Shown: piece after piece, positions 35,601 through 46,790 of the stretch
Numbering within the stretch: the stretch's first letter is position 1
Layout: every line of letters begins with the position of its first letter
Assembly: GCF_013426205.1 (NCBI RefSeq)
Contig: NC_089422.1
Location: 4,216,001-4,280,000 of the forward strand
DNA length: 64,000 nucleotides
DNA from: Metarhizium brunneum
Lineage: Eukaryota; Ascomycota; Sordariomycetes; Hypocreales; Clavicipitaceae
Direction of reading: 5' to 3'
The notes under the pieces: generated by a model
The model's database searches: none
Told to the model about the DNA's origin: nothing
What the model saw: only the letters and a program-made list of their open reading frames with translations
Position numbers and translations under genes: made by a program

Positions 35601-35809
35601 TGTAAGCTTTTGATCAGAGTCCAGTCAGGTGTCCACTCCTCTCCAATGAGACACTGTGTTTCTGGACGGGGTTGATGATATAAGTCACTGCCGCCCGAGA
35701 CTACTCCCTAATCGCACTCAATCGCTTCATGGAACAGTTCTGCTGTTAAATTCACCTCATATAGTACTCTAGAAGAACTCAAGGGTTGTCCAATACTGCG
35801 GACGTCGCC
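32661..35809. promoter_or_regulatory. 3.1-kb intergenic region between divergent transcription factor and MFS genes
   Basis: Two upstream regions share this stretch. It carries TACTCCGTA at 32719 (59 bp before the C2H2/Zn2Cys6 start), TACGGAGTA at 35176, TTCAATGTT at 33509, and the pair AGTTGAC/AGTTGACC near 33543-33562. A GATGATGACG-type run is at 33289-33316. Open frames (33547-33831, 34295-34576, 34964-35281 on +) lack domain content and overlap one another. No gene is supported. Confidence 0.5.
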
Positions 35810-37659
35810 ATGACGGAGAAGTACGAGGCGGCCGCCTCGACATTGGACCCCAGTGCGTGTAACCCGGCTGTGGAGAGCCGAAGGAAGCGAACACTGGGCA
35901 ATGTTCGGTTGATGCATCACGATACAAACGCCATGATTCTGGTACCAACGCCGTCATCAGATCCCAATGACCCATTGAATTGGTATGTTGTTCCTGTCAT
36001 AGTCTCTGGTGTCAATTGTCAGACTGCCTTGGAGCGGTGCGCTGATTCCCTATTTTGTCGCAAAGGCCAAGGTGGAAAAAGAATTACATTGCGGTAGTTC
36101 TCTGCATCGCCATCGCCATGTGTAACTTTCTTGCGGCTGGCCCAACTATTGCCATTGTCGATACCGCTATTGACTTCTTCCCCGATGCTATGAAGACCAA
36201 TTCCCTAACGACTTACGCCATTCCCAAGGTGGCGTACTTCTTCACTACCACTGCCCTGCTTCAGGGAACCGGAAATCTCTTCTGGGTACCAATGGCCAAC
36301 AAATGGGGGCGTCGACCGGTGTACATCTTCAGCTACCTCATCTACTTTGGAACTTCAGTCTGGCTCATCTTCGACAAATCGTACGGCGGCTTCCTCGCGG
36401 CAAGAATTTTGATGGGGTTTGGTGCAGGCGCGGCAGAAACGATTGCGCCAATTTCCATTGCTGACGTCTTCTTCCTCCATCAGAGAGGACGCATCATGTC
36501 GTTGTATACTTGCTTCCTGTCTATTGGCGTTGCCGGTGGGTTGGTAATCTCCGGCCTGATCACTATTAACCACACTTGGCGGACAATTTACCAAGTCGGC
36601 TCTGCTCTCGTTGGATTTGTTCTCCTGCTGGCCATTTTCACGCTTCCCGAGACCGCCTATCCTCGAGAAAAGGTCGTTGATACACACTCCGCGGGTCCGA
36701 CTGACGAGAATCGATCTCGTGGCTCCTCATCATCTGAAGTGGAAACAGGTTCCAAGACTGTCCCCAAGAAGCGCACATACCTCCAGTCACTCAAGATCTT
36801 CTGTGGAACTCTGACCGAGGAGAATTTCTTTCAAATGGTGATTCGTCCTTTCGGACTCATTCTGCTGCCGCCTGTTCTTTGGGCTGCTCTTGTTCAAGCA
36901 GCTACAATTGGATTCCTGGTCGCCGTGACATCCAACGTTGACCCAGCCTTTGAGCAGACGTATTATTTCAAGCCGTATCAAGTAGGATTGTGCTTCATAT
37001 CTGCCATTATTGGGTCGTTGCTCGGCATCCCGGCCGGGGGGCATTTTGGCGATATTGTGGCGGACCATCTTACCAAACGAAACGGTGGAATCCGCGAGCC
37101 CGAGATGCGACTCCCAGCTGTTTCGTTGTCTGTCTTAACATCCCCGCTGGCGCTCGTCCTGTACGGAGTCGGTATTGAACACAAGCTGCATTGGATATGT
37201 CCGACAATAGGGCTAGGTCTTTGTGGGTTGATGCTTTGTCAAGATGGCTCGAGGAGAACGATGGCTAATCAAATTTACCAGTGAACTTTTCCATCACCCA
37301 AGCCACAAATATTTGCTTGGTGTACGTCATCGACGCATATCGACCAGTTGCAGGCGAAGTCACCCTGGCTGTAATGGGGTTCAAATGTGAGCGTTTATCT
37401 GCAGACCAACTTGACGCATGGACGGCAAGGTTAACAATGAACAGCTCTCTTTGGTTTCTTGTTGTCATTTGAGACAAATCCTTGGATCAACGCGAGCGGC
37501 TACCAAAACGCATATGGGGCCATGGCTGGTATTTCCGCAGGCGTTCTCATCTTGTGGATTCCTTTATACTTCTGGGGCAAGAAGATCAGACATGCGACTT
37601 GGAAGTGGAGGGTGTTGTCGTTTATACATTGGAATGACGATCGTGAGGTAGGAGAATAG
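35810..37659 (+). CDS. MFS transporter, DHA1-like drug:H+ antiporter family
   Basis: Exons 35810..35982, 36066..37222, 37282..37386 and 37445..37659 join in phase to 549 aa. The N-terminus is cytosolic; NDPLNWPRWKKNYIA is the entry sequence commonly seen before TM1 of DHA1 proteins. TM2-3 holds motif A-like PMANKWGRRPVYIF. TM4 is RILMGFGAGAAETIAP, followed by GRIMSLYTCFLSIGVAGG. A charged central loop (about 265-305) splits two six-helix halves; the last helices end LYFWGKKIRHATWKWR. The third intron uses donor GTGGGT, chosen because it keeps the phase into VNFSITQ/LNFSITQ. Its role is plasma-membrane export or uptake of a small molecule; substrate unknown. It is followed 331 bp downstream on the same strand by a Zn2Cys6 regulator. 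Confidence 0.87.
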
Positions 37660-37990
37660 CAGGAAATTTTGTGGCTTCCATGTATGTTGTGCGGACTTTG
37701 TGGATTTGGCATGTGTGGTTGAATCAAAGTTGCAGCAGGCGTTCAGACGAAGGAGTACTTGTGTACCAAAGAAGTGGTGGCGATGCAGGAAGCTTGGTGG
37801 AGACGCGGGGCCCCGCACTTTTTAATGGGACTTGGGAAGTTGGGAGGAGACGGCTGAGCATTTGCATATGCAGAGCGGGCATGGAGCAAGCCGTCGAGAA
37901 CAGGGGCATCTGTGCCGACAACGGTCCCCCTCACTGGCGCCCCAGTCTCAACTCTCGATAGACTATCACGCATCTCTGAGAGCTCCCGGC
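37660..37990 (+). promoter_or_regulatory. MFS 3' flank and promoter of the Zn2Cys6 regulator
   Basis: This 331-bp spacer lies between two co-oriented genes. It is moderately GC-rich and open in several frames without recognisable protein. No clear TATA box or operator can be singled out. Its short length means the regulator's promoter is close to, or inside, the 3' end of the transporter transcript. Confidence 0.4.
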
Positions 37991-39855
37991 ATGGAGCAAG
38001 ATAGTAGAGCCACTGCCAAGGCGTGCGATGCCTGCCGACGGCGTAAGCTGCGGGTATGTTGAGCATGGTACTCTCTCACATTGGCAGGACGAGAACGCTG
38101 ACAGTTGGACAAGTGTCGACGGGGTATTTCAGAGTCCTTGTCGGATCCTAGGTGCATTAGATGTGTGCGTACAGGGCTGCAGTGTACATATAACGATGAG
38201 CGACGACCAAGAGGACCAAAAACGGGAAGGTGAGTAGCTACAACGGGCAATGTCCATCCAGCCTCATCCAGGGACTCATATGATGTGGTAGTCGACTGAG
38301 AGAGCTCCGGGCCTCCCAAGCGATTGACTCTGGAGAACAAACGCCCTTTCTGCCTAGTTCATCACGCCCCAGCCCTCCGGAGATCACGGGTTGGGAAGAA
38401 GAGATGTCTGAGGCCGGTGGACGTCGAGACCAGTCCACTGACCCTGTGCCGTATGAGTTCTCGGAAGATTATCTCGATAAGGTTGACCTCGAGCAAGCAC
38501 ACGGCGCTGATTCTATACCGCATGATTTTGGTCTGGACCAACTGCTGTTTGTCACACCGGATACTCTCCCATTTGATCTCGAGCCGGCCGCCCCCGTCTC
38601 CGCACTCCAAGAGTCCGAACTTAGTGTCACCTCTGCTGCAATCCTACATGGAAATAGTATCGACATTTCAAAAGACGCTATTGTTGCTCAGGTATCACAA
38701 TGTTTTTCTGCAGTATACCAGCGCTATCCGCTATGGCACCTGGACACGCTCGTTGGCAAGATTGAGCGCGAGGAATGTGCTACCGATAACGAGTTCCGTT
38801 CTACCTGCCTCTCGATATATCTCCTCAACGAGTCATCCCTATTCCGCAAAAATCCACATCACGGCTCAACTCGCCTTTTACGACTAACAGAAGAGCTTGA
38901 AACGACGCGCGCTCACTCCAACATCAACCACTTTGCCGATTGCCCATCCACGGCGTCTGTCATTGTATCATTGGTATTGTTTATTGCGCACAGTGTGACT
39001 GATAGACATAACCTCGCATTCTACTATCTGAATGAAGCGGCGGGGCTGCTTGGCCTGGTCGACATCGACGCCCTTGACTCTCTCGAAAGAGCATTGTACA
39101 GACGCCTAGAAGCCATCCTGTTCGTCACAGAGTCCGCATCAATGCCGGTCTACGGAAAGCTACGAAAGAACCGAATGGTTCCCTGTCCCGAGAACTTGGG
39201 CGCCCTCGAATCCTCAATGCGGTGGTACACGGAGCAACACCGGCCAACTTGCACACTGCCGGCAGCCCTCTCCGATATCCACCTCGGCTCTCTGGACAAC
39301 AAAGCCGTCAACTTGCTACACGCCCTCGTATGCCTGTACAACGCCACGACAGCCGATGAAATCTCCAAAGTATCCGTCCCCAGTCCCGCCGTGTCCGAAA
39401 TCATCGAGCAAGGTGTCCTCGGGAGCACATCTCTCCAAGCAGCCGACGTGGATATAACACGCCAGTGGCAGCTCTGCCTCCGCTGGCGAGACGTCTTGTC
39501 GACTCGCAAGTCCAAGTCGTGCTCTCGGTCTACTCCTGGGGCGGCATATACGCTCCAGATAATGGGACTCACGGTGCTTCAGTACAGTAGGGCACTACGA
39601 CCGGGCGAGTGTAGACTCGTGGGGCACGGGAAGTTGGCGAGTCTTGCGACCGCGATTCACGATATATCCTCGAATTTAGGCATTCTCGCGAGTTGTTCAA
39701 GTGTTATTGGGGACTTGATCCGGACAGTGTGTGAGACGGATTATGAGGGCTTCTTTGCGCCGCAGCTGAGTTTGGTGCAGCTGTGTATCGAGACGGTCCC
39801 TAGGCAGCTTACGTTTGGGGAGCAGGATGCGCTCGTGATTGACGAAAGGCAGTGA
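37991..39855 (+). CDS. Zn2Cys6 transcription factor
   Basis: Exons 37991..38053, 38114..38229 and 38292..39855 join in phase to 580 aa. The zinc cluster at the N-terminus reads CDACRRRKLR joined to CRRGISESLSDPRCIRC and then VRTGLQC, giving CX2CX6CX12CX2CX6C, a legal Zn2Cys6 pattern. This needs the distal of two in-frame acceptors (38113 rather than 38104). A RRPRGPKTGR basic linker follows. The rest (about 100-580) is helical and looks like a diverged fungal TF regulatory domain without a motif I can name. Nuclear, DNA-binding at CGG triplets by family knowledge. It lies between an MFS exporter and an esterase/sugar-transporter pair, so a role as local regulator is a reasonable inference. 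The promoter shared by its two downstream neighbours contains clustered CGG triplets. Confidence 0.85.
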
Positions 39856-40044
39856 CTACCTTGTGTGATTTTCGATCAACTTCACTTGTTTGAAGCACTC
39901 TTTTGTTTTCCGAGTCATTGATTGCACGTATTGGAACTGCACAACGCATCTGCCCGATACACGCTGGAAAGGGGTTTTATTTCTCATTGAAGTAATAGCC
40001 AAGTTTTCAATCTGTTTAGAGACCAACGTGAAAGAGAGAAAATA

Positions 40045-41343
40045 CTACAGCGAGTTCAAAGCATAGTCTAGAATTCTTGCCTGGTTTCTGAAAAACTGCC
40101 GAGCAACATGCGTTGTCGGCGGAAACAACAATCCATGCGGCACGCCGGGAACCACGTCCAGCTGCGAGTCGATCCCAGCGTCCCTAATCCGGAGAGAATA
40201 TGCAATGCCCTCGTCTCGAAGAAAGTCCCTTCCCGCGACAGTGATATGCACAGGGGGGTGGTTGGCGGGTATATCGGCACTCAACACCGACACATGGGGG
40301 TTGAGACTCTTGTCTCCCGCGTATTTCCCTATGGGCCACGTTAGTCTTGAGACCTGCTCGCCGTCATGTCGGAATGCCCTACCTATCAGGATGGCCGCGG
40401 CGGCGGTTCCCAGCCCTGCACCGAACTTGTTGCTGCTCGACTCATCGGCCTTGAGTGTCATCGGGTACAGCTGCGGATGACAGGTTGCCGGCACGACTAG
40501 GTTGACGTGGCGGATACGTGATTCCTCGTGCTCTTCCGCATCGCGAAGTGCCACTGCGGCGGCGAGGTTGCCTCCTGCGGAGCAGCCCCATACCGCGATC
40601 CGCGCCGTGTCGATGCCATACTCTTGTGCGTGGTCGAGGGTCCATTGGACGGCCTGATAGCAGTCGTTGAGGGGGAGTGGGAATTTGTGTTCCGGGGCGA
40701 GGCGGTAGTCCACGTTTATGACAATGGCTCTGAGTTCTGAAGCGAAGAATATCGCCAGGTCTGTTTCGAGGCGTTATTAACATGCAAACTGTGTGCCTTC
40801 TAGGCTAGCTCACTTGCCTTCGTCTACTTCGGGATAGCCATGAATCCAGCCTCCACCATGATACATGATAAGCGCGGGCCTACTAGGCACAGACTGCATG
40901 TCTCCTGCGGCGGGAACATACACCCTCACTCTGAAAGTGGCATCATCAGATCCATAGGTAATGGACACGTTCTTGATGGCAATTTTTGCAAGGGGTCGTC
41001 TGTGGCAATCTGCTGGCGGGCCTCGGGGGAACTTCATAATCACTTCATCTACCCATTTCCTGGCAATTTTCTCGTCAAATGGGTCTGCGAGGGCGGTATT
41101 TGCATACGGAGGCTTGGAGATGCCCTGGTCATGTTAGTGACGAATCGTTGGAATGGAGCTAAACTTGTAGTAGGCTCGGGTTGGAGTCACCTGTATGTAA
41201 TCTTGGTCTACGGCCTCAATGATGGATGAGTTCTTGTTCTCTTGCAGACCCATTTTCTCAGCCTCGGCCAATCTAGCTATGGACTCGCGGAGAGTTGCCT
41301 CTAGGCTCGAGTTCGGGGGATCTGATGCAGCCACGGCAGCCAT
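40045..41343 (-). CDS. Alpha/beta hydrolase of the hormone-sensitive-lipase/arylacetamide-deacetylase type
   Basis: Exons 41343..41191, 41124..40818, 40760..40383 and 40328..40045 join in phase to 373 aa. The HSL-family marks are all present: YHGGGW (oxyanion hole, about 138), VDYRLAPEHKFPLP, nucleophile GCSAGG (about 213), catalytic-Asp region GRDFLRDE and catalytic-His region GVPHG. No signal peptide or membrane helix is seen, so it is probably cytosolic, acting on short-chain esters or acetylated small molecules. The second intron has a GC donor (GCAAGT) and the third (40329-40382, 54 nt) is stop-free and a multiple of three. It is divergent from a sugar-type MFS transporter over 479 bp. 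The ends of this gene and the Zn2Cys6 gene converge at 190 bp. Confidence 0.88.
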
Positions 41344-41822
41344 CGTGGTTCGGTTGGAGTACAGCAAAAATGCTCGAATCGAAAAGAAGCGCTCCAGAAA
41401 GTGAAGGATACACAGACAATAGACCGCAGAATATGAAAAAGTACAATAACAGAAATCCGTCCACATAAATACGTATACGCCCAGACGTTGGAGATGCTGA
41501 CCTCGACACTCGGCGTTTAGTCCAGATATCTCCCCACGATGTGGCGCCGCCACGCGGAGTCGGCGTCTTGCTCGGAAGCAAGCTCGGGGAAACTTGGTTG
41601 ACTCGTTCCTGGGCGAAACCACCCAGGACACGGGGTAGCAGCATGGCGATTGCAATTATTGATTTTGTCAATGGATTTGTTTCATTTGGGCCACAGCTGA
41701 TGACTTGCGTTTGTCATATTTAGCTAGTGGTCTGCTGTTGCTGCGTTTCCACATTAGTTTGTGGTGTAGTTGCCTACTTCAACAAACATCTTCCTGCAAG
41801 TTGACGCACCCATACTGTAAAC
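41344..41822. promoter_or_regulatory. Shared divergent promoter (esterase / sugar-type transporter)
   Basis: This is a 479-bp region between two divergent starts. Four CGG triplets lie on the plus strand within 33 bp, starting at 41555, 41561, 41573 and 41585 (spacings 3, 9 and 9 bases between triplets). CGG triplets are the half-sites read by Zn2Cys6 proteins, and the nearest such gene ends 1.7 kb away. The operator call is inference. A minus-strand frame continues upstream of the esterase ATG but has no domain content. Confidence 0.4.
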
Positions 41823-43833
41823 ATGGACACAGTCGAGTCGAAGGAGGTAGCGACTTCTCATGTCGATGATGCGTATGTTGCCAAACAGTCCATGGTGATG
41901 GATGGAAATGGCCGCTGGTGGAACTGGCGCGTTATTGCGAATCGTGAGTCCGCCGGTCCCTCCATCCACCCAGTCCGGTTTTGATCATCCGTCATTGACT
42001 TGCTTCGTGCTTCAAGTCGTTATTGTCGGTTTAGCAATGGGGCTATTCGGCTACGACAATGCCTTCGCCTCGCCTCTCGTCTCGCTGCCTTTATTTGTGG
42101 AGAGATATCAGGGCCCTGGATTCCAGGGAGCTCTCGTGTTTTCGGTGAGACCGAGCAGGTCAAAGACAGGAAATGGGAACTTGATGCTGACTGGTGGGAT
42201 ATAGGCTAGAAACTTGAGCCTCATCATCTGCATACCCCTGGTTGGAGCGGCCTGTGGTGCCTTTGCAGCCATCCCTGTACAAAAGCATCTTGGCCGCAAG
42301 GGGGCGTATATACTCGCATATTCACTTCTTTGCGTCCCAAGTTCGATATTGCAGGTGTTTGCTCCAAATTTAGGGGCCCTTGTTGTTGGACGTTTTGCAA
42401 ACTGTACGCAACCATAACCCCCACAACTCCTCTTCTCTTCACTACTAAGTTCTTGTTCGGCTTCAGACGTGGGCGTCAGCATCCTCACGAACGTCTGTCC
42501 CGTTTACCTATCTGAACTGATCCCCGCCCACTTCCGCGCCAGAGCTGTCGGATTCACTGTTGCCGGTAGCGGCGTGCTCTCCGTCGTCGCCACAGTCGTC
42601 GTATGGGCCACGGAAAAACTTGGAGACCAGTGGCAGTACAAGATCCCGCTCCTCGTCCAAGCTGTCTTCCCTGCCACGCTCGCCCTGCTATCTCTTTTGC
42701 TGACGGAGTCTCCTGTCTGGCTGCTCACCAAGGGGAGACATGATGATGCCCGAAGGAACCTGCTCCTGCTCCGCGGAGCCAACGCTGCTCTTGTTGAGAA
42801 AGAACTTGCCCTGGCGGCTGCTGCTTTAAAGTCGCATTCCGAGCAGGCCAATGTGAATGTATGGGAGATTCTGAAACCAGCGAACCTCGAGAGGACAATT
42901 TCTGCGTCTGCGCCGCTGTGCCTGAGTCAGGTCGGCGGCCAGATTCTAGTTTTGACGTATTCGACGGTTATTCTGGTACAGAGCGGCGTAGCTGATCCAT
43001 TCAAGATCACAATCATCATCTTTCTGCTGCAGTTTCTGGGAACGCTCATTGGACCATTTCTACTCGACAAGATTGGGCGGCGGCCGGTTGCCTTGGCGGG
43101 CTTTGTGGTTTTATTTGCGATTGACGTTGTGTGCGGTGCGATGGCCTGCGCTGGGCTGGCAACTCAGTCTCAGAGGATCGGGTTGGCCGCGCTGTGTATT
43201 GTCTTCAGCTTCACCAACGCCACTTGTTTTCAGTCGATGTAAGTGATGTCCCTGTTCATATAGCATGGGAGTGTACATGGGTGGTACATGCGAACTGACA
43301 AACGGATAACAGCGCGTACGTCTTACCAACGGAGGTTCCGACATCACGACTTCGTGAGTCAACCATGGCTTGGACCACGTTTTGGAGCTACACTACGGCT
43401 ATTATTACCACATTTGCTGTTCCTCAAATCACCAACGCAGATGCGTAAGTGTGCCGTTCCCCCAAACCTGACATACGTCGGTTGGCTGACAAGGTCCGTC
43501 TGATAAGGGCCAACCTGGGAGCAAAGGCTTTCCTCATCTTCGGAGGCTGCATGTTGATAACGTTGGTTTGGTCGTACTTTTACTTGTGAGCTTACGGCTA
43601 AACCGTCGCCAGAGGTGGTTCCCAAGTCCTGACCTTTTTCGTAGGCCTGAAACATCAAACCGGACTCTTGCGGAGATCGACGAGTTGTATGCTGAAAGAA
43701 TTCCGAAGCGACACTGGAAAGGTTAGTGGTTTGCATGGTAGTGACGGACTCGTGATATACTTGAGCATGCTAATCATTAGCAGGGTACAAATCTACTGCA
43801 AACGAGATTGATAATGACAATGCGGACCGCTAG
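41823..43833 (+). CDS. MFS sugar-type transporter
   Basis: Eight exons (41823..41943, 42017..42144, 42205..42403, 42467..43238, 43313..43444, 43508..43585, 43645..43721, 43784..43833) join in phase to 518 aa, the usual size. Sugar-transporter hallmarks are visible: GLFGYDNAFASPLV in TM1, the HLGRKGAY loop after TM2, GVSILTNVCPVYLSELIPAHFRARAVG (the 'PxYxSE..P...RG' region) near TM4, DKIGRRPVALAG after TM8, and the C-terminal PETSNRTLAEIDELYAER. Plasma-membrane proton symport of a sugar or related polyol/glycoside is family inference. Sharing a promoter with an HSL-type esterase suggests co-expression, perhaps uptake of an acylated or glycosidic substrate that the esterase then cleaves. The last exon is very short (50 nt) and adds a polar tail. 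Confidence 0.9.
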
Positions 43834-44772
43834 AGATTTCATGTTGGAACATTGAAGCCAGAAAGAAGATCAGTGGGAGGAGGGACAAAGTAGAGTCTCC
43901 ACATGGCTGTAGCGCAATGTGACATGGAACATTGAAGCTTCAGCCAAAATTTGAAGTTGCATGTGAGTCTGGTCAATAGCTCAAGGCCATGCGGCGGAAG
44001 CTAGCGGACCGGACATTATTGGAGCCTGTGGATCCACATGCGGCGATGCAGCGGCGTGCACTCTAAGTACTAATCATGCTGCAACCACGGAGTAAAACTA
44101 GTATGTAGGACCGGTAGTAATGAAGCTCAATAAACGGCAGGGAGGGCTAAAGTTGAGGCGAGCACTCTAATTACTCCGTAAGAGCGCCTCAAAATTACTG
44201 CCTGGCGTCTAGAGGCCGAGAGGGGCGGGCGCAGGGCACTTGACCGCGAGTCTTATGACAGGCCACCAGCGCTGCACACTGACGCAAGCGTGATCGCGTG
44301 CCCAAGCTTCCCCTCTCCAATGCGCGACGTCTGCAATCATCTGCGAACAGAGGTCGTGCGTCTTTGCTTGTTGGCTTGTTGGCCATGGCCTGATGGCCCA
44401 AGACACTGACTGCTGTGGCTGGGCTGAGGCCCTCGAGTTGCAAAATTTAAAAACTGGTCCCGGGGTCTGGACAGTCAGTGGACACAGGACGAACCCATCC
44501 GGGCGGTCAACGGCGCCTTCAAAGCGTCTGGTCGACTGGTCGTGTGTTGGTTCGAGTGGCTCACCTAAGCTCAGGCCCGCCGTGCCGCCGACAACGCAAC
44601 CCGAAACCTCGTGGCGTGGCGAGCTACACATCTCACCTTGTTGCATAATTTCGGGCACATCGTCTTGGGGCTCAGTCTTTTCTTCCTCTTTCCCTTCATT
44701 TCCCCCTTTCTCTCTTGTTGCCTGCGCAGCCTACACCACAACCCAGGTTTGAAGACGGCCTCATGTTCCAAC
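43834..44772. promoter_or_regulatory. Intergenic region upstream of the FYVE-RING gene
   Basis: Of 939 bp, the first part is the transporter's 3' flank, with two AACATTGAA copies (43848, 43928) only 80 bp apart. TACTCCGTA is at 44172. From about 44380 the sequence becomes pyrimidine-rich and open in several frames, as expected for a promoter and 5' leader of the ligase gene. A CCAACA-type start context precedes the ATG. Confidence 0.45.
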
Positions 44773-46790
44773 ATGTCGAGTCCTCGAGGCGGGTCCAGCC
44801 CCGTCCATAACGACCATCATCCAAGGCGACCAGAATCTACATCTACAACTTCACATGCTAGCGGTGGCCCACGGTACTGTCGTTGGAAAACAGCAGAGTT
44901 CCATGATCAAGAATGTTCCCGGTACTTTGACTGCCCTTCTCACGTAGTTGAACGGGAGATCTCCGAGTCAGATCATGTAGAGCAGAGTCAGCGAGCCGAT
45001 AGTCCAGAAGCAGGACCGAGCGCCGGCATACAGATCAGCGACACTGAAGATGCACCTCGGCGTCCCTCGACCGATGACGAGAGTAACACACGACCCGAGT
45101 CCGGCTACTCGCATGTGCAAACGCAGACTGCTTTAGAGTCTGAAGCATCCGCAGCCCACCGCCAGTCTGCCATACAATCTGCCTCACTCAGTACCACCCA
45201 GTCCGCCGACGAGCATCAAAACGAGCCCACGGTGGTTCTTCCCATTCGATCGTCTTCTATTCCTATTCCACCACCATCACAAAGTCGAGAATCTGCTGTC
45301 CGCGAGGAAGCAGCAAGAGCACAAATGCACAACATGCCAGACCCAAGGGTTAACTGGGCAGACCTTGAGTCTCGTTATCGAGGCGCATATCTGCAGACGG
45401 CTCATGAAGGCGAACACCAGGCCATGGAGACTTTGCCTCGTACAATGATACGCCCACGGGATGTGCACCGCCCTCCTGCTCCGAGCAGGCGGCGCGAATC
45501 TGAGGGCAGACGGGCATCTCAGGATCACCGAGTGAACCGACCTAGGGGCGACGGCAGCGTCACACCCGAATTTGTGCTCCCTAGGTGGCAGCCAGACGCA
45601 GAAGTTACCTATTGTCCTATTTGTCATACCCAGTTTAGCTTCTTCGTTCGCAAGCACCACTGCAGGTACGCCATCATGTTTCCCAGGCTCCGACGGCGAC
45701 GATTGTGGAAGCTAATACAGATATAAAGAAAATGCGGCCGAGTCGTCTGCGCCACATGCTCCCCGCACAGGATTATCATACCGCATCAGTACATTGTGAG
45801 GCAGCCGGGATCCGATATCTCGATGCCTCCCAGCTTGCTTGTCGACGCTATGGGGGCTGGCTATCTTGACGTCAATGGGTTATCAGGAGGCGAGCGCGTA
45901 CGGCTCTGTAATCCATGTGTACCAGACCCCAACACGGCACCACCTGAGAGTCCGACACCATCTATCGGGTCTCCGCGATCACCACATCAAAGATCGCGTA
46001 GCAGTTTCGGACCTTCACATGGCGCCGGACATCCATCAAACAGATACGGGGCTGTATTTACTGGAGGAGACAACCGCGACCCTCTGCAGTACCATTATGC
46101 CAGGGCCAGGAGCATCACCATGGTATGTTTTGTTTTCTTCCACCTTTAATAGCACGACGAGGCGGATGGCCTTGGCTAATAGTGGCGTGCACATAGAACC
46201 CATCCGTCCAGAGTTCACCTAATCTCGCTCCATCCAGCCATCGTATGAGCGCGCCGCATGTCCATCCATCCCATCTAGAGCGCTTTTTAACCGCCGGCCC
46301 GTCCAACATATACCCATCCTCCTCACGCCACAGACACAGTTCATACGGCTACGGAGAAATCTCATCATCATCATCTCGACAGCGCGCCCTACCGCACCCT
46401 CCTCAAATTGCTGAGGAAGACGAATGCCCTGTGTGTCACCGAGAGCTCCCCCTTCGCTTGTTGCCAGACTCTGAAGCCCTTCGAGAAGCACACATCAACA
46501 AGTGCATCCGGGACCACAGCACATATGGCAGTCTCCGTCCTCCTGAGGGACAAGAATCGTCGGCGCCGCCAATGTTATCTCGCAGGACCGGCATGTACAT
46601 ATACCCAGCGACAGAGAAGGACTGCGTCGATGACGCAGAGTGTACGATATGCTTGGAAGAGTTTACGGTGGGGATACCCATGGCTCGATTGGAGTGTCTG
46701 TGTCGATTTCATAAATCTTGCATATCTGCCTGGTTTGTTAACCATCCCGGTCGATGTCCGGTTCATCAGCATGATGGATTTGGGTTCTAG
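44773..46790 (+). CDS. PIB1: FYVE and RING finger protein, Pib1-like E3 ubiquitin ligase
   Basis: Exons 44773..45665, 45729..46122 and 46197..46790 join in phase to 626 aa. The N-terminal 270 residues are Ser/Gln/Glu-rich and disordered. A FYVE domain follows at about 272-345. It shows W-x-x-D (WQPDAEV), CPIC, the basic PI3P-binding patch RKHHCRKCG and RVVCATCS, which target endosomal or vacuolar membranes. A second disordered linker leads to a cysteine/histidine element (CPVCHREL ... HINKCI) near 500-530 and a C-terminal RING (CTICLEEF ... CRFHKSC ... RCPVH). The last RING ligand is His in place of Cys. FYVE plus RING is the Pib1 arrangement of yeasts, an endosomal and vacuolar E3 ligase; identity with Pib1 is inference. 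The fungal protein is about twice the yeast length because of the linkers. Confidence 0.85.

Noticed and set aside
44392..44772. N-terminal extension of the FYVE-RING protein from an ATG at 44611
   Set aside because: The extension is a hydrophobic run unlike the rest and lies in the pyrimidine-rich leader; the ATG at 44773 begins the Ser-rich region normal for the family.
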